Source: Candidatus Pelagibacter sp. (GTDB taxonomy: Bacteria > Pseudomonadota > Alphaproteobacteria > Pelagibacterales > Pelagibacteraceae). From it: DNA of 49,139 bases. Position 1 is the stretch's first letter. Every line of letters begins with the position of its first letter. Both the position numbers and the translations under genes were made by a program. The DNA lies in NCBI GenBank assembly GCA_028408795.1, contig JAOOLP010000006.1:1-49139 (forward strand). The letters run 5' to 3'. The notes below the pieces were generated by a model. It was not told where the DNA came from, did not search any database, and saw only the letters and a program-made list of their open reading frames with translations. This document shows, piece by piece, positions 8,778-22,016 of the stretch.

Positions 8778-9584
8778 ATGGCAAAAAGTTTAATTTATTC
8801 ACTAATCTTTCACTCACTAATGATAGTATTAACTGCTTTAAGCTTACCATTTATGTTAAGGGAGCCAATTGATTTGCCACCCATAGTATCTGTAGAACTT
8901 ATACAAATTTCAGATAAAACAAGTATCCCTTTTGCACCAAAAGCACGAAAAATTATAGAAGAGACAAAAAAAAAGGAGGAAAGAATAGTTTCTGAACAAG
9001 CCCCTCCAGCAGCAAAAGCGAAAGAAAAGCCAGATAGAATTCCTTTACCAGATGAAAAAAAAGACAAAAAGCAAATAGTTAAAAAAAAACAAAATCCAGA
9101 AGAAGTTAAGCCTGAGATAAGACAATCATCTGAGTTTGAAAAAAAAGAAATAATAGATACAAATCAAATCGCAGCTCTAATTGACAAAGCCAAGGAGGAA
9201 GAAGCCGTAAAAAAAGAAAAAAATGAAAAACTTACTCAAAGCAGCGTTAAAAATTCTTTTGCAACCGGTCTCACATTATCAGAGGAAGATGCTTTGAGAG
9301 CTCAAATTTTTGGTTGTTGGAGCGTTCCACTTGGTTTACCTTATGATGAAAATTTACTAGTTAGGATAAAACTTAAACTTAAAAAAGACGGTACAATTAT
9401 GAAATCTGAAATTTTAGACCATCAAAGAATGAATAGACCTGGACAAAAATTTTATAAAGTTTTAGCCGAGAGTGCGCTCAGAGCAGTAAGATTATGCCAG
9501 CCTCTTAAAGTACCACCGACTGGATACGAAAAATGGAAAGATATTCAATTGAATTTTGATCCAGCCGAAATGTTAAAAGGATAA
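8778..9584 (+). CDS. tolA: TolA-like protein
   Basis: TolA links the TolQR motor to TolB/Pal at the outer membrane. The 268-residue protein has an N-terminal membrane anchor (about residues 5-25), and a proline- and lysine/glutamate-rich spacer from about 50 to 155. The C-terminal TonB/TolA-like domain runs from about 165 and contains [11 protein letters not shown]. It is shorter than E. coli TolA (about 420 residues) because the spacer is short. The sequence is weakly conserved, as usual for TolA, so position between tolR and tolB carries much of the weight. Confidence 0.92.
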   Translation: MAKSLIYSLIFHSLMIVLTALSLPFMLREPIDLPPIVSVELIQISDKTSIPFAPKARKIIEETKKKEERIVSEQAPPAAKAKEKPDRIPLPDEKKDKKQIVKKKQNPEEVKPEIRQSSEFEKKEIIDTNQIAALIDKAKEEEAVKKEKNEKLTQSSVKNSFATGLTLSEEDALRAQIFGCWSVPLGLPYDENLLVRIKLKLKKDGTIMKSEILDHQRMNRPGQKFYKVLAESALRAVRLCQPLKVPPTGYEKWKDIQLNFDPAEMLKG

Positions 9585-9585
9585 G

Positions 9586-10923
9586 ATGAAAAAGATATTT
9601 TTAGCAGTAATTATTTATATTTTGCACATAAGCCAATTGAATGCTTTAATAGAGGTAGATATTACTAGAGGTAATCTTGATCCTTTACCGATAGCAGTTT
9701 CGCCATTACATGTAGATATAAAATCAGAAAAATACCAAAATCTAAAAGTAGATGATTTAGGTGCAAATATTTCTTCAATAATTGAAAAAAATTTTAAAGG
9801 GACAGGCTTGTTTAATCCACTTAAAAAAGACGCTTTTGTTCAAAAGCCAGATATTGCTCACCTTAAGCCAAGATTTGAAGATTGGAGATTAATAAAAGCA
9901 CAAGCTCTTGTTACTGGAAAAATACTTATCAAAAATGATAAGCTTAAAGTTGAATTTAGACTTTGGGATCTTACTGCTGCCAAAGAAATGACAGCCTTAG
10001 CTTTTACAACAACACCCTCAAATTGGAGAAGAGTAGCTCATATTATATCTGATAAAATTTATGAGCGTCTAACTGGAGAAGAGGGTTATTTTGATACCAG
10101 GATTATTTATGTAGCTGAAAGCGGTCCAAAAGATCAAAGAGTAAAGAAGTTAGCTATAATGGATCAAGACGGATCAAACACAAAATATTTAACATTAGGA
10201 AACGAATTAGTTCTTACACCCAGATTTAATCCAACTAACCAAATGGTTACATATCTCTCATACTTTAGGAATATGCCTAGAGTCTATTTACTTGATATTG
10301 AAACTGGGACACAAGAGGTAGTAGGTAATTTTCCTGGAATGACATTTGCTCCTAGATTTTCACCTGATGGAAAAAAGATAATTATGAGTTTCGCTGAAGA
10401 TGGCAATTCTGATATTTACACCATGGATTTAGAAAAAAGAATAGTTGAAAGAATCACCAATCACTCCTCTATTGATACTTCACCTTCTTTTTCTCCAGAT
10501 GGAAAATATATTGCGTTTAATTCTGATAGGAGTGGACTTCAGCAAATTTATGTAATGAGAAGTGATGGTAGTGACGTTAAAAGAATTACTTTTGGTAAAG
10601 GAATTTATGGAACACCTGTATGGTCACCTCGAGGTGATTTAATTGCCTTCACTAAAGTTAGAAAAGGAAGATTTTACATAGGAGTTATGAGAACAGACGG
10701 TTCTGGAGAGAGATTGTTGACTGAAAATTATTACCAGGAAGCACCCTCTTGGTCTCCAAATGGAAGAGTTTTAGTTTTTTATAGAGAGACTAAAGCAGGA
10801 TCTAAAGGTGAGGGTTTTTCAGCTACGTTGTGGTCAATTGATATAACAGGCTATAATGAAAGAAAACTAACTACAAAAACAGATGCTTCGGACCCATCTT
10901 GGTCCTCTTTGTTATCAAAGTGA
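9586..10923 (+). CDS. tolB: Tol-Pal system protein TolB
   Basis: Periplasmic beta-propeller that binds Pal and TolA. The 445 residues begin with a cleavable signal peptide (about residues 1-20). The N-terminal alpha/beta domain follows (about 22-160, including [19 protein letters not shown]). The propeller shows repeated blades with the recurrent motif FSPDGKxI or WSPxG (for instance [31 protein letters not shown]). Length matches the family. It starts one base after the tolA stop. Confidence 0.97.
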   Translation: MKKIFLAVIIYILHISQLNALIEVDITRGNLDPLPIAVSPLHVDIKSEKYQNLKVDDLGANISSIIEKNFKGTGLFNPLKKDAFVQKPDIAHLKPRFEDWRLIKAQALVTGKILIKNDKLKVEFRLWDLTAAKEMTALAFTTTPSNWRRVAHIISDKIYERLTGEEGYFDTRIIYVAESGPKDQRVKKLAIMDQDGSNTKYLTLGNELVLTPRFNPTNQMVTYLSYFRNMPRVYLLDIETGTQEVVGNFPGMTFAPRFSPDGKKIIMSFAEDGNSDIYTMDLEKRIVERITNHSSIDTSPSFSPDGKYIAFNSDRSGLQQIYVMRSDGSDVKRITFGKGIYGTPVWSPRGDLIAFTKVRKGRFYIGVMRTDGSGERLLTENYYQEAPSWSPNGRVLVFYRETKAGSKGEGFSATLWSIDITGYNERKLTTKTDASDPSWSSLLSK

Positions 10924-10966
10924 GGGTATTTTCTATGTAATTAAAGCTTGAATAATCTTAAATAAT

Positions 10967-10980
10967 TTGAAATATTTCAA
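10967..10980. promoter_or_regulatory. 14-base perfect palindrome upstream of pal
   Basis: TTGAAATATTTCAA is its own reverse complement and ends 21 bases before the pal ATG, in the only gap of the tolQ-pal block. A loose promoter can be drawn with TTGAAT at 10948-10953 and an AATATT -10-like hexamer 17 bases on, inside the palindrome. This could be an operator or simply an AT-rich chance match. No regulator is identified. Confidence 0.3.
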
Positions 10981-11001
10981 CAAATAAACCCAGGGGAAAA
11001 C

Positions 11002-11478
11002 ATGATATTTAACAAGAATTTAAAAAACATATTTTTAGTAGTTTTTACAACCTTAATTTTAAGCGCTTGTTCGACGGCTAAAAAATCAGGAGACATAGAT
11101 GGCGACGTATATACTGGAAAAGAAACAGTAAAATATTTAGCCTCTGGTGTTCCAGACAGAGTATTTTTTGCTACAAATAAATCTTCTTTAACAACAGCAT
11201 CAAGAGCAACTCTTAGAAAACAGGCGACATATTTAAGAAAAAATAAAAAACTTAATGTGACGATCGAAGGTCACGCCGATGAAAGAGGAACTAGAGAATA
11301 CAACTTAGCTTTAGGTGAAAGAAGAGCTAACGCAGCTAGAGACTATTTAATGACTTACGGAATTTCAGGTAAAAGAATTTCTACTATTAGCTATGGAAAA
11401 GAAAAACCTGTTAACCCAGCATCTAGTCCTTTAGCTTGGTCTCAAAATAGAAGATCAGTAACAGTTAAAGTAAACTAA
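11002..11478 (+). CDS. pal: Peptidoglycan-associated lipoprotein Pal
   Basis: Outer-membrane lipoprotein that anchors the envelope to peptidoglycan and binds TolB. The 158 residues start with a lipoprotein signal whose lipobox LSAC gives the acylated C23. The C-terminal OmpA-like domain (about 55-158) carries the peptidoglycan-binding motif GHADERGTREYNLALGERRA. It has one of the clearest ribosome-binding sites in the window, AGGGGA at 10992-10997, four bases before the ATG, which fits an abundant lipoprotein. A strong terminator follows, closing the tol operon. Confidence 0.97.
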   Translation: MIFNKNLKNIFLVVFTTLILSACSTAKKSGDIDGDVYTGKETVKYLASGVPDRVFFATNKSSLTTASRATLRKQATYLRKNKKLNVTIEGHADERGTREYNLALGERRANAARDYLMTYGISGKRISTISYGKEKPVNPASSPLAWSQNRRSVTVKVN

Positions 11479-11490
11479 TTTTTACATATT

Positions 11491-11531
11491 AAAGACCCTT
11501 TAATAAAAGCTTATTGAAGGGTCTTTTTTTT
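11491..11531 (+). terminator. Rho-independent terminator after pal
   Basis: A 16-base stem (11491-11506 with 11511-11526) containing one G-U pair and a 4-base loop (AAGC) is followed by a T run to 11531. It lies 12 bases after the pal stop and 28 bases before cpoB. It should cut most transcription between tolQRAB-pal and cpoB and probably stabilises the abundant pal mRNA. Confidence 0.92.
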
Positions 11532-11558
11532 GCCATTTTGTATATTTAAAGATTCAGA

Positions 11559-12518
11559 ATGAATTTAATAAATAAGTTTTCAATAACTTTATTAACTATA
11601 ATTTTTTTTTCATTTACTACATTAGTAAAAGCAGAGGAAGAAGAGATTTTAATTCAAGCAGTTTCTGATCAATTACAAGTTTTGATAAAAGATTTAAAGA
11701 CTCTTGAAAAAGCAGTTTATCAAAAATCAGATATTGCTACTTCTACTTTATCTAACGATAGCAGCGGACTTAATGAGGACATACTAACAAAACATCTTCT
11801 TAAACTAAATGAAATTGAAGATCAGTTTAGAGAACTCACTAATAAATTTGAAGAAGTAAATTTTAAATTAGATAAACTATCTACAAGAGTAACTAAAATA
11901 CAATCAGACAATCAACTTAGATTGACAGATTTAGAAAATTCGGAACTTATAAATAAGAAAAAAAAAGTAAAAAAAGAGTTACCTGGCTCAAGTAAACCAG
12001 CTGATTTTGGAGCAAATCCTGGATATTCAGTTTCAAATTTGCCAGAGAGACAAGAAACGAATTCAATAGAAAGTGCTCAAACAGTTATTTTAGAAGAACC
12101 TGAAAAAAAAGATTCACTTCTTCCAGATAAACCTCCTAGCGAACAATATGAGTTTGCAGTAAGTTTTATGAAAATTGGTGATTATGAAACAGCTGAGTTT
12201 GCACTGAAAGAATTTATTGAAAAAAATAAAGATAACGATTTGGCTGGTAACGCACAGTACTGGTATGGAGAAACTTTTCGAATAAGACAGTTATACTCAG
12301 ACGCTGCAACTGCTTATTTAGATGGTTATCAAAACTATCCAAAGAGCAATAAAGCGCCAGACAATCTTTTAAAACTAGGAATTACAATGGTTCAGTTAGG
12401 AGAAAAGGATCAAGGATGTAAAATGATATCTGGAGTTAAAAAAGAATATCCAAAAGCAAAGAAGTCTGTGTTACAAAAAGCTCAATATGAGCAAAAAAGA
12501 TTTAAATGCAATTCTTAA
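11559..12518 (+). CDS. cpoB: Tol-Pal associated protein CpoB/YbgF
   Basis: Periplasmic protein that coordinates Tol-Pal with peptidoglycan synthesis at the septum. The 319 residues comprise a signal peptide (about 1-25, ending LVKA) and a coiled-coil region (about 70-135) expected to trimerise. A variable linker and C-terminal TPR repeats follow from about residue 193 (QYEFAVSFMKIGDYETAE, then NAQYWYGETFRIRQLY). Length and architecture fit the family. It follows pal as in most proteobacteria, but after a terminator. Its 3' end overlaps tilS by 32 bases in another frame. Confidence 0.93.
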   Translation: MNLINKFSITLLTIIFFSFTTLVKAEEEEILIQAVSDQLQVLIKDLKTLEKAVYQKSDIATSTLSNDSSGLNEDILTKHLLKLNEIEDQFRELTNKFEEVNFKLDKLSTRVTKIQSDNQLRLTDLENSELINKKKKVKKELPGSSKPADFGANPGYSVSNLPERQETNSIESAQTVILEEPEKKDSLLPDKPPSEQYEFAVSFMKIGDYETAEFALKEFIEKNKDNDLAGNAQYWYGETFRIRQLYSDAATAYLDGYQNYPKSNKAPDNLLKLGITMVQLGEKDQGCKMISGVKKEYPKAKKSVLQKAQYEQKRFKCNS

Positions 12519-13512
12519 AAATGGGTTTAAAAATCAGAATGAATTTTCTGAAATTTATTTAAATTTTCAAAAAAGATTAAATTCACTAAAGCAACAATTT
12601 TTTTTAATCGCGGTCTCTGGTGGCCCAGATAGCTTGGCCTTAACAGCGCTTTCAAAAGCCTATAGTTATAACAATAATTGTAAAATTTTTTATGTTTTAA
12701 TAGATCACAAACTTAGAAAAAATTCTTCTAAAGAAGCTAGTTCTGTAAAAAAATTACTAAAAAAACATAAAATCAAAATAACTATTATTAAGAATAAAAA
12801 AAAAATTACAAAAAATATTCAAAATGAAGCCAGAAACGTTAGATATGATTTATTAAAATCTTTCTGCAAAAAAAATAAGATTAAATATATATTAACTGCA
12901 CATCATTTAAATGATCAGGTTGAAACTTTTTTTATTAGATTATCAAGAGGAAGTGGCTTGGATGGACTGTCTTCCATGAGACAAATTACTAATTTAGAGA
13001 ATAATATACAAGTAGTCAGACCGTTGTTAGATTTAAAGAAGAATAAATTAACACAACTTTCTAGAAAAGTTTTTGGCAAGTATTATTTAGATCCATCTAA
13101 TGAAGATGAAAAATACTTAAGAATAAGAATAAGAAAATTAAAAAAAATTCTTGAAAAGAGTGGGATTAATTATGATCAAATTTCAAAATCTATTAAAAAT
13201 TTAGCTTCAAGTAGAGATACATTAGAAATCTATTTTAATAAAATTTATAGAGAAACTGTAAGAAAAAAAAAAAGCAGTGTTTTAATAAATTTTAAAAATT
13301 TAAGTAGTTTAAATCTAGAAATGAAGATAAAGGTTTTTAAAAAATCAATCAAAGACTTTACCAATGCTTATTATACTCCACGATCTAAAAAAGTGCTTAA
13401 TTTGATAGAACAAATATACTCAAAAAAGAACGCAAGACTCACTTTAGGCGGATGCTTAGTTTTTAGAGATCAAAACCATATAATTTTGGTCAAAGAGCTT
13501 AAAAAGCAGTAA
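12487..13512 (+). CDS. tilS: tRNA(Ile)-lysidine synthase
   Basis: Modifies C34 of the CAU-anticodon tRNA-Ile to lysidine so that it reads AUA, a codon expected to be common in this AT-rich genome. The PP-loop motif SGGPDS lies at residues 44-49. The family signatures LIDHKLR and LTAHHLNDQVETFFIRLSRGSG are present. The 341-residue length fits a TilS with a reduced C-terminal region. The start at 12487 lies inside cpoB. I kept it because there is no later Met before the PP-loop and the upstream residues look like a normal lead-in. The cpoB-tilS-ftsH order is conserved in proteobacteria. Confidence 0.94.
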   Translation: MSKKDLNAILKNGFKNQNEFSEIYLNFQKRLNSLKQQFFLIAVSGGPDSLALTALSKAYSYNNNCKIFYVLIDHKLRKNSSKEASSVKKLLKKHKIKITIIKNKKKITKNIQNEARNVRYDLLKSFCKKNKIKYILTAHHLNDQVETFFIRLSRGSGLDGLSSMRQITNLENNIQVVRPLLDLKKNKLTQLSRKVFGKYYLDPSNEDEKYLRIRIRKLKKILEKSGINYDQISKSIKNLASSRDTLEIYFNKIYRETVRKKKSSVLINFKNLSSLNLEMKIKVFKKSIKDFTNAYYTPRSKKVLNLIEQIYSKKNARLTLGGCLVFRDQNHIILVKELKKQ

Positions 13513-13554
13513 ATTTCTAAAAATTTGTTACAATTTGACTTATTTATAACTTAT

Positions 13555-13584
13555 TTGTCACCAAATATACTTGTTTAATAATAT
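13555..13584 (+). promoter_or_regulatory. Possible sigma-70-type promoter for ftsH
   Basis: TTGTCA at 13555-13560 (five of six consensus bases) is followed after 18 bases by TAATAT at 13579-13584, in the 92-base gap between tilS and ftsH. In such AT-rich DNA similar matches occur by chance. A heat-shock promoter recognised by RpoH would also be expected for ftsH, and I could not place one with confidence. Confidence 0.3.
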
Positions 13585-13604
13585 AAAATGATTATCTAAA
13601 GAAT

Positions 13605-15500
13605 ATGAATTTAAAAAACTTAGTAATGTGGGTAATAATAGTTTTACTATCGGTGGGGCTATTTAATATGTTTCAAGACCCAAATAAGATAAATTCTGAA
13701 AAAAACAAATTACCGTTTTCAAACTTTCTCAATGAAGTAGAGGAGGGAAGAGTTGTAGAAGTTCAAATTCAGGGAAACAACATTTCTGGGGTATTGGCAG
13801 ACGGAAAAACCTTTACAACTTATTCACCAAATTACCCAGAGTTAGTGGAAAAGTTATCTTCAAAAGATATAAGTATCATTGCTACACCCACAGAAGATAA
13901 AATGCCATCATTGTTAGGCATACTTCTTTCATGGTTTCCAATGTTATTACTAATTGGAGTTTGGATTTTCTTTATGCGACAAATGCAAGGAGGAAAAGGT
14001 GGAGCAATGGGATTTGGAAGATCTAAAGCCAAGTTGCTTAACGAGGCACAAGGAAAAGTCACTTTTAATGATGTAGCTGGAGTAGAAGAAGCAAAGGAGG
14101 AAGTAGAGGAAATTGTTGAATTTTTAAAAGATCCAAAAAAATTTAGCCGACTGGGAGGAAAAATTCCTAAAGGTGCTTTATTAATTGGACCTCCGGGAAC
14201 AGGAAAAACTTTATTGGCAAAGGCTATTGCTGGTGAAGCGAATGTTCCTTTTTTTTCAATTTCAGGTTCAGACTTTGTTGAAATGTTTGTAGGTGTAGGA
14301 GCATCAAGAGTTAGAGATATGTTTGAACAGGGCAAAAAACATTCGCCTTGTATAATTTTTATAGATGAAATAGATGCTGTTGGTAGAAGCCGAGGAGCAG
14401 GTTTAGGAGGTGGTAATGATGAAAGAGAGCAAACTCTTAACCAATTATTAGTTGAAATGGATGGATTTGATACTAACGAAGGCATCATTTTAATAGCAGC
14501 AACTAACAGGCCAGACGTTCTTGACCCAGCTTTATTAAGACCAGGAAGATTTGATAGACAAGTAGTAGTTGCTAATCCTGATATTATTGGAAGAGAAGCA
14601 ATTTTAAAAGTTCACGTAAAAAAAATTAATACCGGCCCAGATGTAAAATTAAGAACAATAGCTAGAGGAACACCCGGTTTTTCAGGAGCTGATTTAGCTA
14701 ATCTTATCAATGAGTCAGCATTGTTAGCAGCAAGAAAAAATAAGAGAGTAGTAACAATGTCAGACGTTGAAGAAGCAAAAGATAAAGTAATGATGGGAGC
14801 TGAAAGAAGGTCCATGGTAATGTCTGAAGATGAAAAAAAACTAACTGCTTACCACGAAGGAGGTCACGCTATTGTAGCTTTAAATGAAAAAGCTTCCGAT
14901 CCAATTCACAAAGCTACTATAATTCCAAGAGGTAGAGCTCTGGGAATGGTGATGAGATTGCCTGAAAGAGATCAACTTTCTGTTACCAGAGAAAAAATGC
15001 ATTCTGATATAGCCGTTGCAATGGGAGGTAGAATAGCTGAAGAAATCATTTTTGGTCATGATAAAGTTACATCAGGTGCATCGTCAGATATTGATATGGT
15101 AACAAAGATGGCTAAAAATATGGTCACTAAATATGGAATGAGTAAAGAACTAGGAACTATTGCCTATGGCGAAAATGAAGAAGAAGTGTTTTTAGGAAGA
15201 TCTGTAACTAAACAGCAAAACATGTCTGAGGAAACTGCAAAAAAAGTTGATTTAGAGGTAAAGAAAATTGTAGATAAAGGATATGAAAGAGCTAGACAAG
15301 TGCTAACAGAGAAAATTGATGATCTCCACAAACTTGCAAAAGCTTTATTAATTTACGAAACTTTGTCAGGTGACGAAATAAGAGACTTAATTCTAAAGGA
15401 TATCAAGCCAACAAGGTCTTTTAAAGATGAAGATGAAGATGATGGAAAAACATCATCTGCTCTTGGTTCATTAGGCTTAAAACCAAAACCAGCCATTTAA
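13605..15500 (+). CDS. ftsH: ATP-dependent zinc metalloprotease FtsH
   Basis: Membrane-anchored AAA+ protease that degrades misfolded membrane proteins and regulatory proteins such as sigma-32. The 631 residues contain two membrane segments (about 5-21 and 103-123) flanking a periplasmic domain. The AAA module has Walker A GPPGTGKT at 195-202, Walker B region IIFIDEID and the second region of homology [20 protein letters not shown]. The zinc site HEGGH is at 417-421. The C-terminal tail is acidic and ends soluble. It keeps the usual place after tilS. rpoH, whose product FtsH degrades in E. coli, lies about 4.5 kb downstream on the other strand. Confidence 0.98.
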   Translation: MNLKNLVMWVIIVLLSVGLFNMFQDPNKINSEKNKLPFSNFLNEVEEGRVVEVQIQGNNISGVLADGKTFTTYSPNYPELVEKLSSKDISIIATPTEDKMPSLLGILLSWFPMLLLIGVWIFFMRQMQGGKGGAMGFGRSKAKLLNEAQGKVTFNDVAGVEEAKEEVEEIVEFLKDPKKFSRLGGKIPKGALLIGPPGTGKTLLAKAIAGEANVPFFSISGSDFVEMFVGVGASRVRDMFEQGKKHSPCIIFIDEIDAVGRSRGAGLGGGNDEREQTLNQLLVEMDGFDTNEGIILIAATNRPDVLDPALLRPGRFDRQVVVANPDIIGREAILKVHVKKINTGPDVKLRTIARGTPGFSGADLANLINESALLAARKNKRVVTMSDVEEAKDKVMMGAERRSMVMSEDEKKLTAYHEGGHAIVALNEKASDPIHKATIIPRGRALGMVMRLPERDQLSVTREKMHSDIAVAMGGRIAEEIIFGHDKVTSGASSDIDMVTKMAKNMVTKYGMSKELGTIAYGENEEEVFLGRSVTKQQNMSEETAKKVDLEVKKIVDKGYERARQVLTEKIDDLHKLAKALLIYETLSGDEIRDLILKDIKPTRSFKDEDEDDGKTSSALGSLGLKPKPAI

Positions 15501-15507
15501 AATAACC

Positions 15508-16575
15508 ATGAAAAAATATTACACTAGAGCGTGTAATTTTTATTATGGAAATAACGCACATTTATTGATTAAGAAAAAATTAGCACTTCCATTATGTGGA
15601 AATAAAAACATTGCATTCGACAAAATTGAAATTTTTACTAGAATAAAAAACAAAACTTCATCAAAAATAATTAATTTGAAAAAAATTAATACTTTGAGCA
15701 GGCCATTAAAAAAAAAAGTTAGACGCGATCTAAAAAAAATCACTTTAAAAAGAAAAAATTTTTTAAAAAATATAAATTTTTTAAAACCGTCAATCATGGG
15801 AATTTTGAATTTAACCCCGGATAGTTTTTCGGATGGGGGAAAATTTAAAAATTTAAAAAAAGCAAGAGCCCACATAACACATATGATAAATTCTGGAGCA
15901 GATATAATAGATGTAGGAGGAGAATCTACCAGACCAGGTTCAAAAACGATTTTACCAAATATGGAATGGAAAAGAATAAAAGATGTTGTAAAAAATTTTG
16001 ATAAGGATCATAAGAATATATGCTTATCTATTGACACAAGAAAATCGGAAATAATGATTAAATCAATTAAATACGGAGCTGATCTAATTAATGATGTATC
16101 TGGCTTTAATTATGAAAGTCAGTCATTATCGAAATTAAAAAAGTATAAAATTGCAAAAGTTTTACATCATATGCAAGGCACACCTATTACAATGCAAAAG
16201 GGCCCAAAATATAAAAATGTTTTGTTAGACATCTATGATTTCTTCGAAAAAAGTATTCATAAATTTCATGATAAAAAAATAGTTTTAGACCCAGGTATTG
16301 GTTTTGGTAAAAATTTGAAACATAATTTGACTTTAATTTCTAAAATATCTTTGTTTCATAGTCTAGGATTACCTATTTTGATTGGGACCTCGAGAAAAAG
16401 ATTTATCAGTCAAATATCTGGAGCTAACGATAGTAAAGAGAGAATTGGAGGCACTGTTGCATCAGTCTTGTTTTTGTTATCACAAGGAGTTCAGATTTTT
16501 AGGGTACATAATGTAAATGAAGTAAAACAAGGTATTTTAGTTTTTAGTAAAATTTTATCTAATTTTAAAAATTAA
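15508..16575 (+). CDS. folP: Dihydropteroate synthase with N-terminal extension
   Basis: Condenses p-aminobenzoate with hydroxymethyl-dihydropterin diphosphate in folate synthesis. The catalytic TIM barrel runs from about residue 95, with MGILNLTPDSFSDGG, DIIDVGGESTRPGS, SIDTRKS, DPGIGFG and the C-terminal GTSRKRF, all standard DHPS motifs. At 355 residues it is about 80 longer than E. coli FolP because of a lysine-rich lead segment opening MKKYYTRACNFYYG. Similar extensions occur in some alphaproteobacterial FolP proteins, so it is probably genuine. It follows ftsH by 7 bases and its TAA overlaps the glmM ATG by one base. Confidence 0.94.
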   Translation: MKKYYTRACNFYYGNNAHLLIKKKLALPLCGNKNIAFDKIEIFTRIKNKTSSKIINLKKINTLSRPLKKKVRRDLKKITLKRKNFLKNINFLKPSIMGILNLTPDSFSDGGKFKNLKKARAHITHMINSGADIIDVGGESTRPGSKTILPNMEWKRIKDVVKNFDKDHKNICLSIDTRKSEIMIKSIKYGADLINDVSGFNYESQSLSKLKKYKIAKVLHHMQGTPITMQKGPKYKNVLLDIYDFFEKSIHKFHDKKIVLDPGIGFGKNLKHNLTLISKISLFHSLGLPILIGTSRKRFISQISGANDSKERIGGTVASVLFLLSQGVQIFRVHNVNEVKQGILVFSKILSNFKN

Positions 16576-17905
16576 TGAAAAATAAATATTTTGGAACCGA
16601 TGGAATTAGAGGAACTGTTAATCAAGGAAATATTACTGGAGAAAAATTTTTTAAATTTGGTTTAGCATCAGGCACATATTTTAAAAATCTTAAAAAATCA
16701 AAACAAATTGCAATTATAGCAAAAGATACTAGATTATCTGGCTATACATTAGAGCCTGCTCTTGTATCTGGCTTAGTGTCCGGTGGTATGCATGTATTTA
16801 CATTAGGGCCTTTACCCACAAACGGTCTTGCGATGTTAACGAAATCTATGAAAGCCAATATGGGCATTATGATTACTGCGTCTCATAATCCTTACCATGA
16901 TAATGGACTTAAATTGTTTGGACCAGACGGTATGAAATTATCAGATAAAATTGAAAAAAAAATTGAAAAATTAATAGACACAAAAAACACAAAACAACTT
17001 ACAAACCCCAAATTATTAGGCAGAGTAAAGAGATTAGAAAATGGTAATGAAAAATATGTTCAAATTTTAAGAAAAAATTTTCCTAAAAATTTTCATTTAA
17101 AAGGCACAAAAATAGTTTTAGATTGCGCTAATGGAGCAGGGTATAAGGCTGCTCCCAAGCTACTTAAAGAACTTGGTGCAAAAGTAATATCTATTGGGGT
17201 TAAACCTAACGGCTTAAACATAAATGAAAATTGTGGTTCTACGCACCCCTCAAAAATAAAATCTGCTGTAAAAAAATTTAAAGCACATGTTGGAATTTCG
17301 TTTGATGGTGATGCAGATAGAATTATTATGTGTGATGAAAAAGGAAAAGTTATAGACGGAGATCAAATAATTGCAATGTTAGCTCGAAGATGGAAATCTA
17401 AAAAGATCTTAAAAGGAGGAGTTGTTGGAACTCTGATGTCAAATTATGGTTTAGAAAATTTTTTAAAAAAAGAAAAAATTAAATTTTATAGATCTAAAGT
17501 AGGAGACAGATATGTAAAAGAAAAAATGAAAAAATTGAATTTCAATTTAGGTGGAGAACAATCAGGCCATATAATCTTAGGTAAATTCGCAACTACAGGA
17601 GACGGATTACTTGTTGCACTAGAAGTTTTATTTTCTTTAAGAAAAAGAAAAAAAGCTAGTGAACTATTAAATGTATTTAAACCTTTGCCTCAAATTTTAG
17701 AAAACATTACAGTGAAAGATAAAAATGTAATAAAAAAAATTAGCACAGTAAATGCAATAAAAAAAGCAAGTAAAATTATGGAACATAAAGGTAGGGTTTT
17801 AGTTAGAAAATCAGGTACCGAGCCAAAGATACGAATTATGGCCGAGTCTTATGATAAAAGTTTAATTAATAAATGTATTAAGATAATTAAACAATCAATA
17901 AAAAA

Positions 17906-17909
<4 letters not shown>
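16575..17909 (+). CDS. glmM: Phosphoglucosamine mutase
   Basis: Interconverts glucosamine 6-phosphate and glucosamine 1-phosphate on the way to UDP-GlcNAc for peptidoglycan and LPS. The 444-residue length is normal. The phosphoserine loop TASHNPYHDNG places the catalytic serine at about S103. The metal loop is FDGDADR, the sugar-binding loop GEQSGH and the phosphate-binding loop RKSGTEPKIR. The ftsH-folP-glmM order is a conserved proteobacterial cluster. Its stop overlaps the thiD start. Confidence 0.97.
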
Positions 17910-20903
<2,994 letters not shown>

Positions 20904-20933
20904 GATTTTGATTTATATATTAATTTTTATTTT

Positions 20934-21914
20934 TCAACCACTAAGTTTTTTCAATAAATTAAGCAATTTTTTAAAATCATCAGGTAAATTTGATTCAAAA
21001 TTTACCCAATTTTTTTTTGTAGGATGAACAAAACCTAGACTTTTTGCATGTAGAGCTTGACCCTTAAGATCTGTAAGTCTTTCTAAAAAAACTTCGTTTA
21101 TCTTTTTGAACTTGACATTTTTTTTCCCATATTGTTTATCACCAAGCAACGACGTGCCTTTATGTTTCATATGTACTCTAATTTGGTGTGTTCTACCTGT
21201 TTCTAATTTACATTCTACTAAACTTATTTTGGGAATATCTTTAATGTTAAATACTTTGATAGTTTTATAATTTGTTATTGCTTTTTTCCCCCTATGATCA
21301 CTTACAGTCATTAATTGTCTATTTTTTTTATTTCTAGTAATAAATGTCTCTATTCGACCTGTAAGCGGTCTTATAACTCCCCAAATTAAACACAAGTATT
21401 TTCTATCGATAGAGTGATCACTAAATTGTTGGCCAAGATTAGAATGAGAAAAATTGTTTTTTGCAATAACTAAAAGCCCACTAGTTTCTTTATCTATTCT
21501 ATGGACAATGCCTGGTCTTTGTTCCCCATTAATATTAGATAATTTACCTTCGTATTTATTAACTAAAGCGTTGGCTAAAGTATTTTCAAAGTTATTTGCT
21601 CCTGGATGCACAACCATACCTTTGGGTTTATTTACAACTATCAAGTCATTATCCTCAAAGCAAATATCCAATTTAATATCACTTGGAGATAATTTTTTTG
21701 AATTTTTAACCGCAATTTCAATCTCAATTTTATCCTTAATTTTAATTCTTTTTGAAGGAAAATTTGTCTCTTTATTATTAATAGTAACGTAGTAAGACTC
21801 AATGATCTTTTTTATGTTTGACCGAGTTAAATGGTCAATTTTTTCCGATAAGAAAATATCAAGTCTTTTACCCTTATCTTTTTTTTTTACTAAGAATTTT
21901 ATTGAGTTATTCAT
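20934..21914 (-). CDS. rluD: Ribosomal large subunit pseudouridine synthase (RluD type)
   Basis: Makes pseudouridines in 23S rRNA, in the helix 69 region for RluD itself. An N-terminal S4 RNA-binding domain (about 15-70) precedes the RluA-family catalytic core, with the motif HRIDKETSGLLV placing the catalytic aspartate at D141. GRTHQIRVHMKHKG is also present. The 326-residue length and the S4 domain favour RluD or RluC over RluA, and the adjacency to rpoH matches alphaproteobacterial RluD. Exact target sites cannot be read from sequence. Only 25 bases separate its start from the divergent tRNA-Arg. Confidence 0.92.
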   Translation of the reverse strand: MNNSIKFLVKKKDKGKRLDIFLSEKIDHLTRSNIKKIIESYYVTINNKETNFPSKRIKIKDKIEIEIAVKNSKKLSPSDIKLDICFEDNDLIVVNKPKGMVVHPGANNFENTLANALVNKYEGKLSNINGEQRPGIVHRIDKETSGLLVIAKNNFSHSNLGQQFSDHSIDRKYLCLIWGVIRPLTGRIETFITRNKKNRQLMTVSDHRGKKAITNYKTIKVFNIKDIPKISLVECKLETGRTHQIRVHMKHKGTSLLGDKQYGKKNVKFKKINEVFLERLTDLKGQALHAKSLGFVHPTKKNWVNFESNLPDDFKKLLNLLKKLSG

Positions 21915-21939
21915 TATTTAATTTAGATTATAAACAAAT

Positions 21940-22016
21940 GCGTTCGTAGCTCAACTGGATAGAGCGCCTGACTTCGGATCAGGAGGTTGAGGGTTCAAAT
22001 CCTTCCGGGCGCACCA
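21940..22016 (+). tRNA. tRNA-Arg (anticodon TCG)
   Basis: A 77-base cloverleaf. The acceptor stem is GCGTTCG with CGGGCGC (two G-U pairs). The anticodon arm is CCTGA-CTTCGGA-TCAGG, giving anticodon TCG (reads CGA and, by wobble, other CGN codons). The T arm is GAGGG-TTCAAAT-CCTTC, and CCA is encoded. The opposite-strand glycosyltransferase gene ends only 4 bases past its 3' end. Confidence 0.97.

Noticed and set aside
13832..14488. 218-codon open frame on the minus strand inside ftsH
   Set aside because: It mirrors the highly conserved AAA module of ftsH in the opposite strand; its product is serine/proline-rich and matches no family.
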